DNA of 64,000 bases from Paenibacillus rigui (GTDB lineage: Bacteria; Bacillota; Bacilli; Paenibacillales; NBRC-103111). The stretch lies in NCBI RefSeq assembly GCF_002234615.1, contig NZ_NMQW01000017.1, positions 372,001-436,000 on the forward strand, in the 5' to 3' direction. Under the pieces are notes generated by a model. That model saw nothing but the letters and a program-made list of their open reading frames with translations. It had not been told where the DNA came from and searched no databases. Positions 1 through 9,200 of the stretch are shown one piece after another. Every line of letters begins with the position of its first letter. The first letter of the stretch is position 1. A program made the position numbers and the translations under genes.

Positions 1-1518
1 TTCGCCCATGATCTGCTTGAATATAAAATTAACCCCATCTACCACCGAGCGGCGGCTGCGGAAATTTTTGGCCAAATCAATTTTTTGCCCCGGAACGGTT
101 CCGTCGTTCGAATAGCTCTTGTATTTCTCCAGAAAAAGTCCCGGCTCCGCCAAACGGAAACGGTATATACTCTGTTTGACATCCCCTACCATAAACCGGT
201 TTCCCGGCGCTTCCCGGGAAATCAGGGCAACGATTGCCTCCTGAACACGGTTCGTGTCCTGGTATTCGTCCAGCAGCACCTCAACGAAACGATCTCGATA
301 CTGCAATGCGGCAGTGGACGGCTGCAGTTCTTCTGAATCGTCCGCCGTACCCTCAGACAATATGCGTAAACAAAAATGCTCCAAATCACCGAAATCAACT
401 AATCCCTTCGATTGTTTACCTTCCTGATAGCGACGGCCGAATTCTATGACCAGTTCCACCAGGGCCGACATCAGAGGGGCAAGCACGCTTAATTCTTCAG
501 CATATTGCTCGGTCGTCCGTTCAAACAGCTCCTCCTTGAGACCGAAAAGCTGCTCCTTCGCTTTATTCCTAAGCTCCTTCACTTGCTCCTGAAGCTCTTT
601 ATCATATTGGTCTCCCTTACACGGCTTCAGCTTGCCGAATCCCGCCCCTTGAAAAGAATCGTAAAGATGGGTCCATGAATAGCCGGCCACCTGCTGAAGA
701 TAGGCGACGGTATCCAAATCCTCTCGCAGATTATGCAAATAAGGAGCAGGCCCGCCGGGTGATTCGGCAAGCTGCACCGCTTCTTTTAATGTCGTAGCGA
801 TCCCTTCCAGCTCCAGCTGAACAGACATGAGCAGACTAGGAATCCAAGGATTATCAGATTCGGAAGCACCATCACCGGTCATTCCCCGGTTGAACATAGC
901 AGCCATTTCCCTCAACCAGCGGGCCGGGTCGGGATGACTCCGCGACTCATCGTAAAGGCGCTGAACGAGGCGGTAAAGGGCATCGTCGCTCTTTTCCCCG
1001 CCAAACCATTCGACCAAATGCCAAAAGTCGCTTTGTTCCGTCGCAGCCCCATACTGCTCCTCAAATAGCTCTTCGATCAAATCTTGACGCATCAGCTCGC
1101 TTTCCGTTTCATTCGCGATTCGGAAGCAGGGGTCCAAGCCTATTCGTTGGTAATGCGTTTGGATAACCTCGAGGCAAAAGGAGTGCAGTGTTGTAATCGA
1201 AGCTCTGGCTATAAGAGCCAGCTGCCTTCGAATATGATCCGAGGCCGGATTGCGCTCCAGAGCCTTTTCCAGAGCCTCACTGATCCTGTGACGCATTTCT
1301 GCGGCTGCCGCCTTCGTAAAGGTCGCAACTAAGAGGCGGTCCACATCCACCGGAGACTGCTCATCGGATATTTTACGTATAATGCGTTCAACGAGCACTG
1401 CCGTTTTACCGGAGCCCGCTGCCGCAGCAACCAGCATATCATGGCCATGAATCGCTATGGCGTCCCATTGATCATCCGTCCAGGTGCTTCCCTCCGGCTT
1501 TTGGATTTTGTCGATCAT
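1..1518 (-). CDS. addA: ATP-dependent helicase/nuclease subunit A, 5' part only
   Basis: This is the N-terminal 506 codons of AddA, the UvrD-type helicase and nuclease subunit of the AddAB (RecBCD-like) double-strand-break repair enzyme. The gene runs off the left edge. The reading frame is open from ATG at 1518 to base 1. A Walker A motif (AAGSGKT, about residues 33-39) is followed by a helicase motif Ia region (TFTKAAAAEM), and LLDEYQDTN is the Walker B/motif II region near residue 435. The start overlaps the addB stop as ATGA (1518-1515), so the two genes are probably translationally coupled. The family is normally about 1,200 residues, so the second helicase half and the C-terminal nuclease lie outside the window. 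Confidence 0.95.
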   Translation of the reverse strand, partial: MIDKIQKPEGSTWTDDQWDAIAIHGHDMLVAAAAGSGKTAVLVERIIRKISDEQSPVDVDRLLVATFTKAAAAEMRHRISEALEKALERNPASDHIRRQLALIARASITTLHSFCLEVIQTHYQRIGLDPCFRIANETESELMRQDLIEELFEEQYGAATEQSDFWHLVEWFGGEKSDDALYRLVQRLYDESRSHPDPARWLREMAAMFNRGMTGDGASESDNPWIPSLLMSVQLELEGIATTLKEAVQLAESPGGPAPYLHNLREDLDTVAYLQQVAGYSWTHLYDSFQGAGFGKLKPCKGDQYDKELQEQVKELRNKAKEQLFGLKEELFERTTEQYAEELSVLAPLMSALVELVIEFGRRYQEGKQSKGLVDFGDLEHFCLRILSEGTADDSEELQPSTAALQYRDRFVEVLLDEYQDTNRVQEAIVALISREAPGNRFMVGDVKQSIYRFRLAEPGLFLEKYKSYSNDGTVPGQKIDLAKNFRSRRSVVDGVNFIFKQIMGE

Positions 1519-4500
1519 TCCTGTGTCCCCCCGTCTCTACCATCCACTCTGCTCTGCTGCTGTACTTCCTCCCCTGATTCCTCTTCCCCCATGTCAACAA
1601 ATGATTGAACAGGGTCCAGTGCCGCCTTCACCGATCTGGCAGGACGGAAAGGAACCAGCTTCGGCTTCTCCGCATGGGAGCCATTCAGCTTAAGCTGCTC
1701 GCTCATCAATTCGAGCGCCCGCTCCTTTCCGATAGGTTTCAATACGTTCGGACGGTTGGCCTCGAATTGATTGTCGAACTGGCAGACAGGCTTAAAGGAA
1801 CAAAACGTACACGGCATCTCCTGTCCCATGCGATAAGGCTCAATGCTGATTTCACCGCCGGTCATCGATTCCCCGATGCCTTTAATCGTTCCCCGTACAT
1901 AATCGCGAAGCACATTCCACTGCGTATCATCGGCTACGGAGGAAGATTTATAAAAGCTGCCGTCATTTTTCAATGCTACGGGGATCAGTTGCGAGTGACC
2001 GCTGGAACCGACGAGCGCAGCGTCCATCAACTGCGCCGTTTCGGCGTCCGCACGAACCAGGCCTCTCATTTTAAACCGCTTGCGCAGCTCCTCGTCCGCT
2101 TTTTCCGGTGAAATCCGGTTTTTCATCTGCAGCAGAGGATTATGTACATGGAAATACAAAACGCCTGCTGGCTTCGCCCCTGTACCCAGCCATGTCTCGG
2201 AATGCGTCAATATGACATCCAAGTAGGTCAGCATTTGCAGGGAAAGACCGTAATACACTTCGGATAAGAGCAGTGCAGTCGGACTTGATTTGTAATCGAT
2301 CACTCGAAGAAGCGTCCCCTGCTCGGTACTCGCCCGGTCTACCCGGTCAATTCGCCCCCGAACGTCCATCCGAATGCCATTATCCAATACATAGCTTAAC
2401 GGCGGAATCGTTTGCCCCGCACCGAACCCGATTTCCAAACCAACAGGAACGAATTGTCCTCTGCGGGCATGTTCTCCCAGCATCATCGCCGCACGGCCTA
2501 CTACCTGCTTCAGCTTGCGCGCAATGTAATGGTGACGCTTGGAGCTGAACAAAATTTCGCTTTGCAGCCTTGGCGCCAGTAAATCGACTACATTTTCCGC
2601 TTTCCTGAAGCAATCCTCCGCCGTAAGGCCCCCCCAATCCGTTCCTTCCTTCACAATCTGCTCGGCGAACAAGCTTAATGCCGCGTGAAACAGTTGACCG
2701 ATATCCGGCGCTTCCAGCCGGTAAATCCGCCTCTCCTGAAGCTTAAGGCCGTGGGAAGCAAATTGAGAAAAAGGACAGGCCACGAACCGTTCCATACGCG
2801 ATACGCTGGTCAGCACATGCTCTCCGTACAAAAGCCTGCTCGTGACAGGACTTAACGGCTTCGCTTCGTTGGTGAAGAGCAGTGCCTGAAGCATCGAGCG
2901 AAGTCTCGCTCCCCAGCCCGGCTGAGCTACAAGCCAGTTGTAGACCGACCACCAGACTCCCGACATCGGCTCGCCCTTCATCCACTGCTTCAGCTGGACG
3001 ATTAAGTAGGACATCGTCTTTCCCGGGTGGGCAACATAGCTGAGCTGGTCCGTCAAGCTCATCGTCCCTGCGGGCTCGCTCATCAGCAGCCGTTCCTTCA
3101 CAAAAGGAAACATCCGCTTCATTTGCCGAATCATGTCCGACGGCAGCAGTGACTTCCCCTCCTCATCCGCCAACGGATAGCTTAGCCACAGGCATTCGGA
3201 AGGTGTGCAGAACGCACAGTAGATCAGGAACTGCTCGTCCAGCAGCTTTCTTCGGGCACCTTCTGCCATCGGAAGCCCGGCATCGGTCAAAGCCTCCCTC
3301 TCCTGCTCCGAGATAACGCTGTCTTCGTTGATTTTGGACGGGATAACCCCCTCGTTTACACCAAGGACAAATACATGCTTCACATGGCCGGTGCGGGTCC
3401 GATCCATGCTGCCGACCAGTACCTGATCCAGCGATGGAGGCACCAGACCAAGCCGTATACTCTCCATCCCCGTTTCCAGCAGCTGTGCAAAAGTATCCGT
3501 GGATACCTCCTCGCCACCCATCAGTTCGACCAATTGGTCGAACATATCGATGATCCGGTCCCATACCTGGGAGTGCTCCCTGGCTTTCTCTGGCTGTCCT
3601 GCATGAATTGAAGCTTGGCTCCAGCTTTCCAGCCGGTCCGGCACCTTCACTTCTATAAGCAGCCCGTAGAGCGATTCTACCTTGTCTTGAACGGTCTTGG
3701 AGCGTCTCATACGCTCCTGGAATGCAAACAGCGGCTCGGCAATACTTTGCCGGCTGCGATGGATGAACCGCAGCTGAGCGGCCTCCGATTCGCTGGCAGA
3801 CGCTTCCGGCTGCTCCAAACTGGTGCGCAGCGAATAGGTCCATGGCTTGCCGTCGTACCAACGGGAGCCTTGAATCCCGAAAGCCAGCACGTAATTTTCC
3901 AGCTGATCCATGGCATGGCGATCCAGCACCGGTTCATCCGGCTCCTGCAAAATCTTCTGTCCGGTTTCGTGATGAGGCAGAGGCAGGAAAAAGTCGGTTT
4001 TCACACAGCGGAATACGGCATCATACTTCCAATAATGCAAGATCACCTCCAAGGATGAGCGGATCAGCTCAACCAGCGGATGATGCATCACTGTTCTTTT
4101 TTGATCGAAAAAGTGGGGAATGTTCAAATCCGTAAATGTACCGGCCAGCAGGTCTCCATAAGCCTCGACATTTCTAACCGTTACCGCAATATCCCGATAT
4201 CGAATCTGACGATCGCGTACCAGCTGCAAAATATCGCGGGCAACCCCCTCGACCTCTGCTCTTCGGTTTACAGATGCCGAAAGGCGGACGCCCGTTTCTT
4301 CCGCAGCAGCACCCGCGGCCGGCTGATAAGGCTTCTTGAGCCGCTGCTCCATGGCGTTCTCCATGTAGACGAGCATCGGGCTTTCCCGGAAGCGGACAGG
4401 CGGCTGTGACGGAAGCATGATCGATTCATGAGCTGCAATATCCAGCCGATCCAGCCTTTCACGAAGCTGCAGCAAAGTGCGGGCCGTCGGGTGAAACAGT

Positions 4501-5240
4501 TCAAGCTCGTGGAGCCTGTCTCCCAGCTGATAGTCCCGATCAAGGCATAAAGTCATCGTAACGTCCGTACAGGCAGCAGCGAGTCGTTCAACGACCGCCA
4601 TCTCTTGAGGGGTAAATCCGTGAAAACCGTCAATCCAGCATTCAGCTTCCCGGACATAATCCGACTCGGGAAGCTGAGAGGCGAGCAGTGTCAGGAAGTC
4701 CTCTCCATCCAAATAAGCTTGAGAAAGCTCCGTCTCGAATTCCCTGTATATCAAATTCAAATCATGAAGCTTGTCCTCCAGCATGATGGAATGCATGGAG
4801 GATTGATTCAGGAATGAAGAAAATCCGTCGGCCGTTATGCAGTATCTTTTGAACTCTTTAAACAAGTCACTGATCTTCTCTATAAAACCCATCTGATCGA
4901 CTGAATTGGAGAACAGCTTCAGATGCTGGCGGTGCTTATGTAAAATTTTGTGCAAAAGCAGCTTTTTCCCGGTATCGTCGATCGGCAAACGGGCAGTGCC
5001 CCCAACCTCCTGCATCACGCGCCAGGCAAGCCGTCGGAAGCTGAGCACCTGAGCACGCAGAGTCCCGCCCAGCTCGGGCGTTGAAGCAAGCGCATACTCG
5101 GCTTGGAAGGTAGCCTGTTCGGGCACCAACAGGATCAACGGGCGCCCATTCGGCGATTCCACCAGCGTTTCTTTCAACTTGCGCAAGCAGTACTCGCTCT
5201 TTCCGCTTCCCGCTCTTCCCAAGACAAAACGTACAGCCAT
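1515..5240 (-). CDS. addB: ATP-dependent helicase/deoxyribonuclease subunit B
   Basis: AddB partners AddA in resecting double-strand breaks and recognising Chi. The 1,241-residue product has an N-terminal GRAGSGKS P-loop (residues 8-15). Its C-terminus has the RecB-type nuclease motif DYK (VIDYKSS) and the four cysteines of the AddB iron-sulfur staple: one in VACPF and three in CTFCSFKPVC. The length is slightly above the B. subtilis protein. A GGAGGAATCAACT Shine-Dalgarno region precedes the ATG. The gene is first in an addB-addA operon and diverges from the HEAT-like gene at 5436. Family assignment is firm from the motifs and the addA neighbour. Confidence 0.95.
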   Translation of the reverse strand: MAVRFVLGRAGSGKSEYCLRKLKETLVESPNGRPLILLVPEQATFQAEYALASTPELGGTLRAQVLSFRRLAWRVMQEVGGTARLPIDDTGKKLLLHKILHKHRQHLKLFSNSVDQMGFIEKISDLFKEFKRYCITADGFSSFLNQSSMHSIMLEDKLHDLNLIYREFETELSQAYLDGEDFLTLLASQLPESDYVREAECWIDGFHGFTPQEMAVVERLAAACTDVTMTLCLDRDYQLGDRLHELELFHPTARTLLQLRERLDRLDIAAHESIMLPSQPPVRFRESPMLVYMENAMEQRLKKPYQPAAGAAAEETGVRLSASVNRRAEVEGVARDILQLVRDRQIRYRDIAVTVRNVEAYGDLLAGTFTDLNIPHFFDQKRTVMHHPLVELIRSSLEVILHYWKYDAVFRCVKTDFFLPLPHHETGQKILQEPDEPVLDRHAMDQLENYVLAFGIQGSRWYDGKPWTYSLRTSLEQPEASASESEAAQLRFIHRSRQSIAEPLFAFQERMRRSKTVQDKVESLYGLLIEVKVPDRLESWSQASIHAGQPEKAREHSQVWDRIIDMFDQLVELMGGEEVSTDTFAQLLETGMESIRLGLVPPSLDQVLVGSMDRTRTGHVKHVFVLGVNEGVIPSKINEDSVISEQEREALTDAGLPMAEGARRKLLDEQFLIYCAFCTPSECLWLSYPLADEEGKSLLPSDMIRQMKRMFPFVKERLLMSEPAGTMSLTDQLSYVAHPGKTMSYLIVQLKQWMKGEPMSGVWWSVYNWLVAQPGWGARLRSMLQALLFTNEAKPLSPVTSRLLYGEHVLTSVSRMERFVACPFSQFASHGLKLQERRIYRLEAPDIGQLFHAALSLFAEQIVKEGTDWGGLTAEDCFRKAENVVDLLAPRLQSEILFSSKRHHYIARKLKQVVGRAAMMLGEHARRGQFVPVGLEIGFGAGQTIPPLSYVLDNGIRMDVRGRIDRVDRASTEQGTLLRVIDYKSSPTALLLSEVYYGLSLQMLTYLDVILTHSETWLGTGAKPAGVLYFHVHNPLLQMKNRISPEKADEELRKRFKMRGLVRADAETAQLMDAALVGSSGHSQLIPVALKNDGSFYKSSSVADDTQWNVLRDYVRGTIKGIGESMTGGEISIEPYRMGQEMPCTFCSFKPVCQFDNQFEANRPNVLKPIGKERALELMSEQLKLNGSHAEKPKLVPFRPARSVKAALDPVQSFVDMGEEESGEEVQQQSRVDGRDGGTQE

Positions 5241-5356
5241 AGTTGATTCCTCCTGCCTTATTGCACCTGTATACGATTTCCCTTAACTCTATTATTCTAC
5301 CAAAAATTCCGATTCATAGGGTAAGGGATGTTTTGGATTCAATTATATCACAAAAC

Positions 5357-5382
5357 AATAGAACAAGAACACTTGTTCTATT
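5357..5382. promoter_or_regulatory. 26-bp perfect inverted repeat, candidate operator
   Basis: AATAGAACAAG and CTTGTTCTATT form 11-bp perfect arms around a 4-base spacer. The repeat contains GAAC-N4-GTTC, the core of Gram-positive LexA boxes, but the outer bases are A and T instead of C and G. It overlaps the -35 region of a possible promoter (CTTGTT, 16 bases, TATAAA at 5394) for the gene starting at 5436, and it lies in the divergent region shared with addB. The repeat is seen directly; LexA or any other regulator is inference. Confidence 0.5.
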
Positions 5383-5435
5383 CTCTCTTTTATTATAAAA
5401 TAATACCCATCCATTCACCGCAGGAGGCTGGGACC

Positions 5436-6302
5436 ATGAAGCAAGATACTCATTGGGAAGACGAATTTAGGGCGGCTGTCCGACAATCCTCCGTTCAAGG
5501 AATAACTGAGATACTGCGCAACGCTATGAAGGCCGCAGTCCTTGCAGGAAAACGGGAGCAGACAGTCAAACATCGGGCACTGCTGCTGATCGAAGATGAG
5601 TGCAGCGGAAATCCCCAGCTGCTCCATCCATTGACCGATGTATTGGCTAACTTGCAGCAAGAAACGGCGCAAGAGCTTGCCGTATTTCTCCTGGTCAGCC
5701 TGTATCCGCATTCTCCCGCCTCAGCCATTGCCAGATTGAAGCAATTGGCCAATAGCGCTTTCAAAAGTGTCCGCGAATGGACCGCACACGCTTGCGGCAC
5801 ATTACTCAGCAGGCATTTCGATTCCTTCTATCCGGAATTAACTCAATGGATTACGGATCCCTCACCCTTCATACGTCGTACGGCTCTTATTTCGGCCAAG
5901 CTTGCCGCAAAGCCAGGAAACCCCGCCCTGGCGGAGCAGCTGCTGGATCTAATCGAGCCGCTGCTTTACGATAAGCATTCAGAAATAAGAAAACAGCTCG
6001 GAGCAGCTGTCATCGGGGACGGATTCCTTCGAGTTTACCCTGAACAGACAAAACGTCGTTTAGAGCATTGGATTCTCCTGGATTCACCTGTTGTCCGCTT
6101 GCATATCGCCAAGCTTTTCTCTTCAGCCGAGGCCGTTACGCAATGGGAACGCATTCGCCCGTTGTTCGAGCAGCTTAGGTCAGACCAGAATGCGGCCGTG
6201 CAAAAAGCCGTACAGAGCGCCGTCCACCATTTGGCCAAGCGCTTACCTTCAGAGCCTCTGCTTCACATCACTGAACCCGTCCAGGGCTCTCGAATCAGTT
6301 AA
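5436..6302 (+). CDS. HEAT-repeat-like protein, function unknown
   Basis: A 288-residue soluble protein made of helical repeats. Segments such as SVREWTAHACGTLLSRH, PFIRRTALISAKLA, SEIRKQLGAAVI and AAVQKAVQSAVHHLA have the spacing and hydrophobic pattern of HEAT repeats. No catalytic motif is visible. I chose the ATG at 5436 because CAGGAGG precedes it at good spacing; an upstream ATG at 5328 would add 36 residues of low-complexity sequence across the inverted repeat. It diverges from addBA. HEAT proteins scaffold protein contacts, and some (the AlkD type) bind DNA; neither role can be assigned here. Confidence 0.75.
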   Translation: MKQDTHWEDEFRAAVRQSSVQGITEILRNAMKAAVLAGKREQTVKHRALLLIEDECSGNPQLLHPLTDVLANLQQETAQELAVFLLVSLYPHSPASAIARLKQLANSAFKSVREWTAHACGTLLSRHFDSFYPELTQWITDPSPFIRRTALISAKLAAKPGNPALAEQLLDLIEPLLYDKHSEIRKQLGAAVIGDGFLRVYPEQTKRRLEHWILLDSPVVRLHIAKLFSSAEAVTQWERIRPLFEQLRSDQNAAVQKAVQSAVHHLAKRLPSEPLLHITEPVQGSRIS

Positions 6303-6350
6303 TTCCTATGGCTGCGCTGTTTTCACGAGGCTTATCTGGTCAATCTGCAC

Positions 6351-6387
6351 AAAAAAAGGCGAGCACCCACGACTAAAGGTGCACGCC
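6351..6387 (-). terminator. Rho-independent terminator after the nitroreductase gene
   Basis: On the minus strand a ten-base stem with one mismatch (GGCGTGCACC against GGTGCTCGCC) is followed by seven T residues, 19 bases past the stop at 6406. Confidence 0.85.
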
Positions 6388-6405
6388 CGCCAATATATTG
6401 TCGAA

Positions 6406-7005
6406 TTAACCTTGCAGCCAAACCGTTTTGGCCGCCACCGGTTCGCGCTTCCCATGCGGCTGCTGGATATCAGGATAGCCTAAATAAATAAGGCCGACCA
6501 CTTCCTCCGCATCGGCAAGACCGAAAGCTTGCTTCATTCGAGGATGATACATAGGCTCGCCTGAGCGCCATATCGCGCCCAGCCCCATCGCATGGGCCGC
6601 AAGCAGCATATTTTGTACCGCCGAATGGACAGCGGCGAACTCTTCCATCCGGTTTACCCCGGGTGCATTCGATGGTGAAACTGCAGCCGCAATCACAACA
6701 GGCGCACGAAACGCCTTGCTTCCGTGCTTCGCACGGAGAGCTGCTTCCTCGTCTTCAGCAACGACGCCTCGACTATGTTCAACGGCTATATCTGCATAAG
6801 CTTCCGCCAGAATCCGTCTTCCCTCTCCGACCATCACATAGAATCGCCATGGCTCCGTTGCATGATGACTGGGTGCCCAAGCAGCCGCTTCGAGCAGCGT
6901 CTCAATGATCTCCTTGGCAATAGGCTCCTGCTTGACCCGCCCGATACTGCGGCGTCCCCGAATCGCCTCTCCCAGACCCATGGATAAAGATATAGGTTGG
7001 TTCAT
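6406..7005 (-). CDS. Nitroreductase family protein
   Basis: A 199-residue FMN-dependent nitroreductase-fold protein, predicted to reduce nitro or quinone-type compounds with NAD(P)H. Visible family signatures are the N-terminal RRSIGRVKQEP segment, AAAWAPSHHATEPWRFYV (FMN phosphate and ring contacts) and the C-terminal VVGLIYLGYP. The start at 7005 is chosen because GGAGAGGGGG lies just upstream; the open frame extends 13 codons further without a better site. It is monocistronic between two terminators. Substrate cannot be read from the sequence. Confidence 0.88.
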   Translation of the reverse strand: MNQPISLSMGLGEAIRGRRSIGRVKQEPIAKEIIETLLEAAAWAPSHHATEPWRFYVMVGEGRRILAEAYADIAVEHSRGVVAEDEEAALRAKHGSKAFRAPVVIAAAVSPSNAPGVNRMEEFAAVHSAVQNMLLAAHAMGLGAIWRSGEPMYHPRMKQAFGLADAEEVVGLIYLGYPDIQQPHGKREPVAAKTVWLQG

Positions 7006-7045
7006 GGTATCCCCCTCTCCATCGAGAACAATTATCAATAACATT

Positions 7046-7084
7046 ATAAAACCGCCCTCTCTGTAAGTAAGAAAGACGGTTTAT
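7046..7084 (-). terminator. Terminator after the rlmI-like gene
   Basis: On the minus strand AAACCG and CTTTCT pair with AGAGAG and CGGTTT around a short loop, followed by TTTATAA. It lies just downstream of the stop at 7091. Confidence 0.7.
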
Positions 7085-7090
7085 ATAAGT

Positions 7091-8464
7091 CTATTTACTG
7101 CGCACCTCAAATATGGCAAATTTCAGATAATGACCTTCATCCACCCCAAGAATGCGCGGATGATCTTTCCCGGCACCCCTGAATTCAATCAAACGAAGCG
7201 TCTTCTTCGCATCGATGGCCGCCGCATGAATCGTCTCAAGAAAGAGATCCGGCTTCATATGGTAAGAGCAGCTCGCCGTTACCAAATAGCCGCCTTCATT
7301 GACCAGTTTCATCCCGTGAAGGTTAATATCCTTATAGCCGCGGCAAGCCCCTTCCACTGCGCTGCGTGTTTTGGCAAAGGCAGGCGGGTCCAATATGACA
7401 ACATCCCACGTTCGGCTTTTACTCTGGAGCGGCTGGGAGGTGTCCACTTTCTTCTTATCTGCTTGACCGCGCTCCAGGCGGAGCTCCAACCCTTTCACCT
7501 GCTCGCGCAAGTATTCGAAGGCATCCGCCACAACGAATTCTACCCGATCCTCAAAACCGTTCAGCTTTACGTTCGTTCTCGCGCTTTCGATCGCATGCTC
7601 CGAAATATCCAGGCATGTCACTTTTTTAGCGCCGTATTTGCAGGCGTTTAAAGTGAAGCTTCCTGTATGGGAGAAGCATTCCAGCACCGTCGCGCCATCC
7701 CAGTAGGGGAAAGTCACTACCTTGCCGTTGGCGTTGACAGGGGCCTGAATCATTTGTTCCGAGCCATCGTCCGCAGGCATCTCTTTGAGCTCAATCCCGC
7801 CCCGCTTCCCCCAGCCCGTCATTAAGGGAGCAATAGCCGCGCGATTTTCACGCTGATCGAAGAAATAGCCCGTTTTCTGACCTTCCTTGATGTCAATTTC
7901 CAGCTTCAAGCCGTTCTCCGTTATGAGTACGTGCTGAGGACATTCCCCATACAGCAGTCCCGTTGTCTGCTCCAGTCCCTCCAGCTCCCGTACCGATACA
8001 TCGCTCCGTTCATAGATTCCTGCCGGCTTTACAACCTCCGCCAATGCAGAGACAATCTGATCCCGAACACGGTCCATGCCAAGCGTGAGCAGCTGCACAA
8101 CCAATATATTTTCAAACCGGTCAACAATCAAGCCAGGCAAAAAGTCCGCTTCTCCATAGACGAAACGATACGATAAGGCACCCGGTAAAAACCGCTCTCT
8201 CTGCTCCAGGCAGCGCCGGAACCGCTCGACAAAAAATTCATGGGTCATTTCCGTTACCGGCTCGTAAGCAACAACTCGAACGGTGATTTGCGATTTCGGA
8301 TTCCAGTACCCCGTTGCAAGAAATTGTCCCAAATGGTTATGAACCCCGACGAGCTGCCCTGGAGCAGGCGTCCCCTCGATCCGCTCCACTTCGGATTGGT
8401 ATACCCAAGGATGGCCCGCTTCCAGCCGTTTCTTTCTTTTCTTATCCAAAAATACTGCTGCCAC
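7091..8464 (-). CDS. Class I SAM-dependent rRNA methyltransferase, RlmI/PUA type
   Basis: A 457-residue member of the RlmI family, which makes 5-methylcytosine in 23S rRNA in E. coli. It has an N-terminal PUA-like domain (KKRLEAGHPWVYQSEV), an EEHEE-like middle domain, and a C-terminal SAM fold with VLECFSHTGSFTL, LDPPAFAKT and TASCSYHM. It is about 60 residues longer than E. coli RlmI. The excess lies in two insertions, one before the SAM motif (about 220-255) and one before the DPPAF motif (about 330-355). GTG start with AGGAGG upstream. It is likely transcribed after deoC, 33 bases away. The exact target base is not certain. Confidence 0.88.
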   Translation of the reverse strand: MAAVFLDKKRKKRLEAGHPWVYQSEVERIEGTPAPGQLVGVHNHLGQFLATGYWNPKSQITVRVVAYEPVTEMTHEFFVERFRRCLEQRERFLPGALSYRFVYGEADFLPGLIVDRFENILVVQLLTLGMDRVRDQIVSALAEVVKPAGIYERSDVSVRELEGLEQTTGLLYGECPQHVLITENGLKLEIDIKEGQKTGYFFDQRENRAAIAPLMTGWGKRGGIELKEMPADDGSEQMIQAPVNANGKVVTFPYWDGATVLECFSHTGSFTLNACKYGAKKVTCLDISEHAIESARTNVKLNGFEDRVEFVVADAFEYLREQVKGLELRLERGQADKKKVDTSQPLQSKSRTWDVVILDPPAFAKTRSAVEGACRGYKDINLHGMKLVNEGGYLVTASCSYHMKPDLFLETIHAAAIDAKKTLRLIEFRGAGKDHPRILGVDEGHYLKFAIFEVRSK

Positions 8465-8497
8465 TTCGGTTCCTCCTGAACTGTAACTGCTTCTTAT

Positions 8498-9199
8498 CTA
8501 ATAGGACGCATGATCCGAGACGCCTTTCATAATAGCCACACCGGAGCTCGTCCCGAGTCTCGTCGCCCCTGCTTCAATCATTTGTAAAGCCGTAGCCAGG
8601 TCGCGTACGCCGCCTGACGCTTTAACTCCGGTTTGTGCCGATACATTCGCACGCATCAACCGAATATCATCAACCGTTGCGCCTCCGGGACCAAAGCCTG
8701 TTGAAGTTTTCACATAATGAGCGCCCGCTTCCTCCGAAAGACGGCAAGCAGCCTTTTTCTGCTCCTCGTTCAGAAAACCCGTTTCAAAAATCACTTTCAC
8801 GATGGCCTGTCCCTCTACCGCTTTCACTACAGCCCGAATGTCCTCTCGCACGGCATCATAGCTGCCTTCCAGCAGCTGGCCGATCTGCAGAACCATATCA
8901 ATCTCGTTTGCGCCGGCCTCAGCCGCTCTAGCGGCCTCGTAAGCTTTTACAGCACTAGCGTTGGCTCCCAAAGGAAAGCCGCACACAACACTGATCTTCA
9001 CACCGCTGCCCTCTAGCAGCTGCTTACACGTTGGCACCCATACACCGTTGACACATACGCTGTAAAATTGGTATTCCTTTGCTTCTTCACACAGCTTGGA
9101 AATGGCTTGCGCATTGGCATCCGCCTTCAACAGCGTATGATCTATGTAGGAAGGGATACGCTTTACATCCATTGCTGCGTTGTTGCCTGCTTCACTCAT
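8498..9199 (-). CDS. deoC: Deoxyribose-phosphate aldolase
   Basis: DeoC cleaves 2-deoxyribose 5-phosphate to acetaldehyde and glyceraldehyde 3-phosphate in deoxynucleoside catabolism. The 233-residue protein carries the catalytic lysine contexts KVIFETGFL and HYVKTSTGF (Schiff-base lysine), and NEIDMVLQIG with the conserved aspartate. The ATG at 9199 follows GAGGTGAATTGAA and sits one base after the TGA of the Nudix gene, so the pair is probably translationally coupled. No other deo genes are adjacent. Confidence 0.95.
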   Translation of the reverse strand: MSEAGNNAAMDVKRIPSYIDHTLLKADANAQAISKLCEEAKEYQFYSVCVNGVWVPTCKQLLEGSGVKISVVCGFPLGANASAVKAYEAARAAEAGANEIDMVLQIGQLLEGSYDAVREDIRAVVKAVEGQAIVKVIFETGFLNEEQKKAACRLSEEAGAHYVKTSTGFGPGGATVDDIRLMRANVSAQTGVKASGGVRDLATALQMIEAGATRLGTSSGVAIMKGVSDHASY

Positions 9200-9200
9200 T

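Noticed and set aside
3163-3861. 232-codon minus-strand frame inside addB
   Set aside because: It is an out-of-frame shadow of addB with unusual composition and no ribosome-binding site.
5361-5379. Bona fide LexA box
   Set aside because: The core GAAC-N4-GTTC is present but the outer C and G of the Gram-positive consensus are A and T, so I list it only as a candidate operator.
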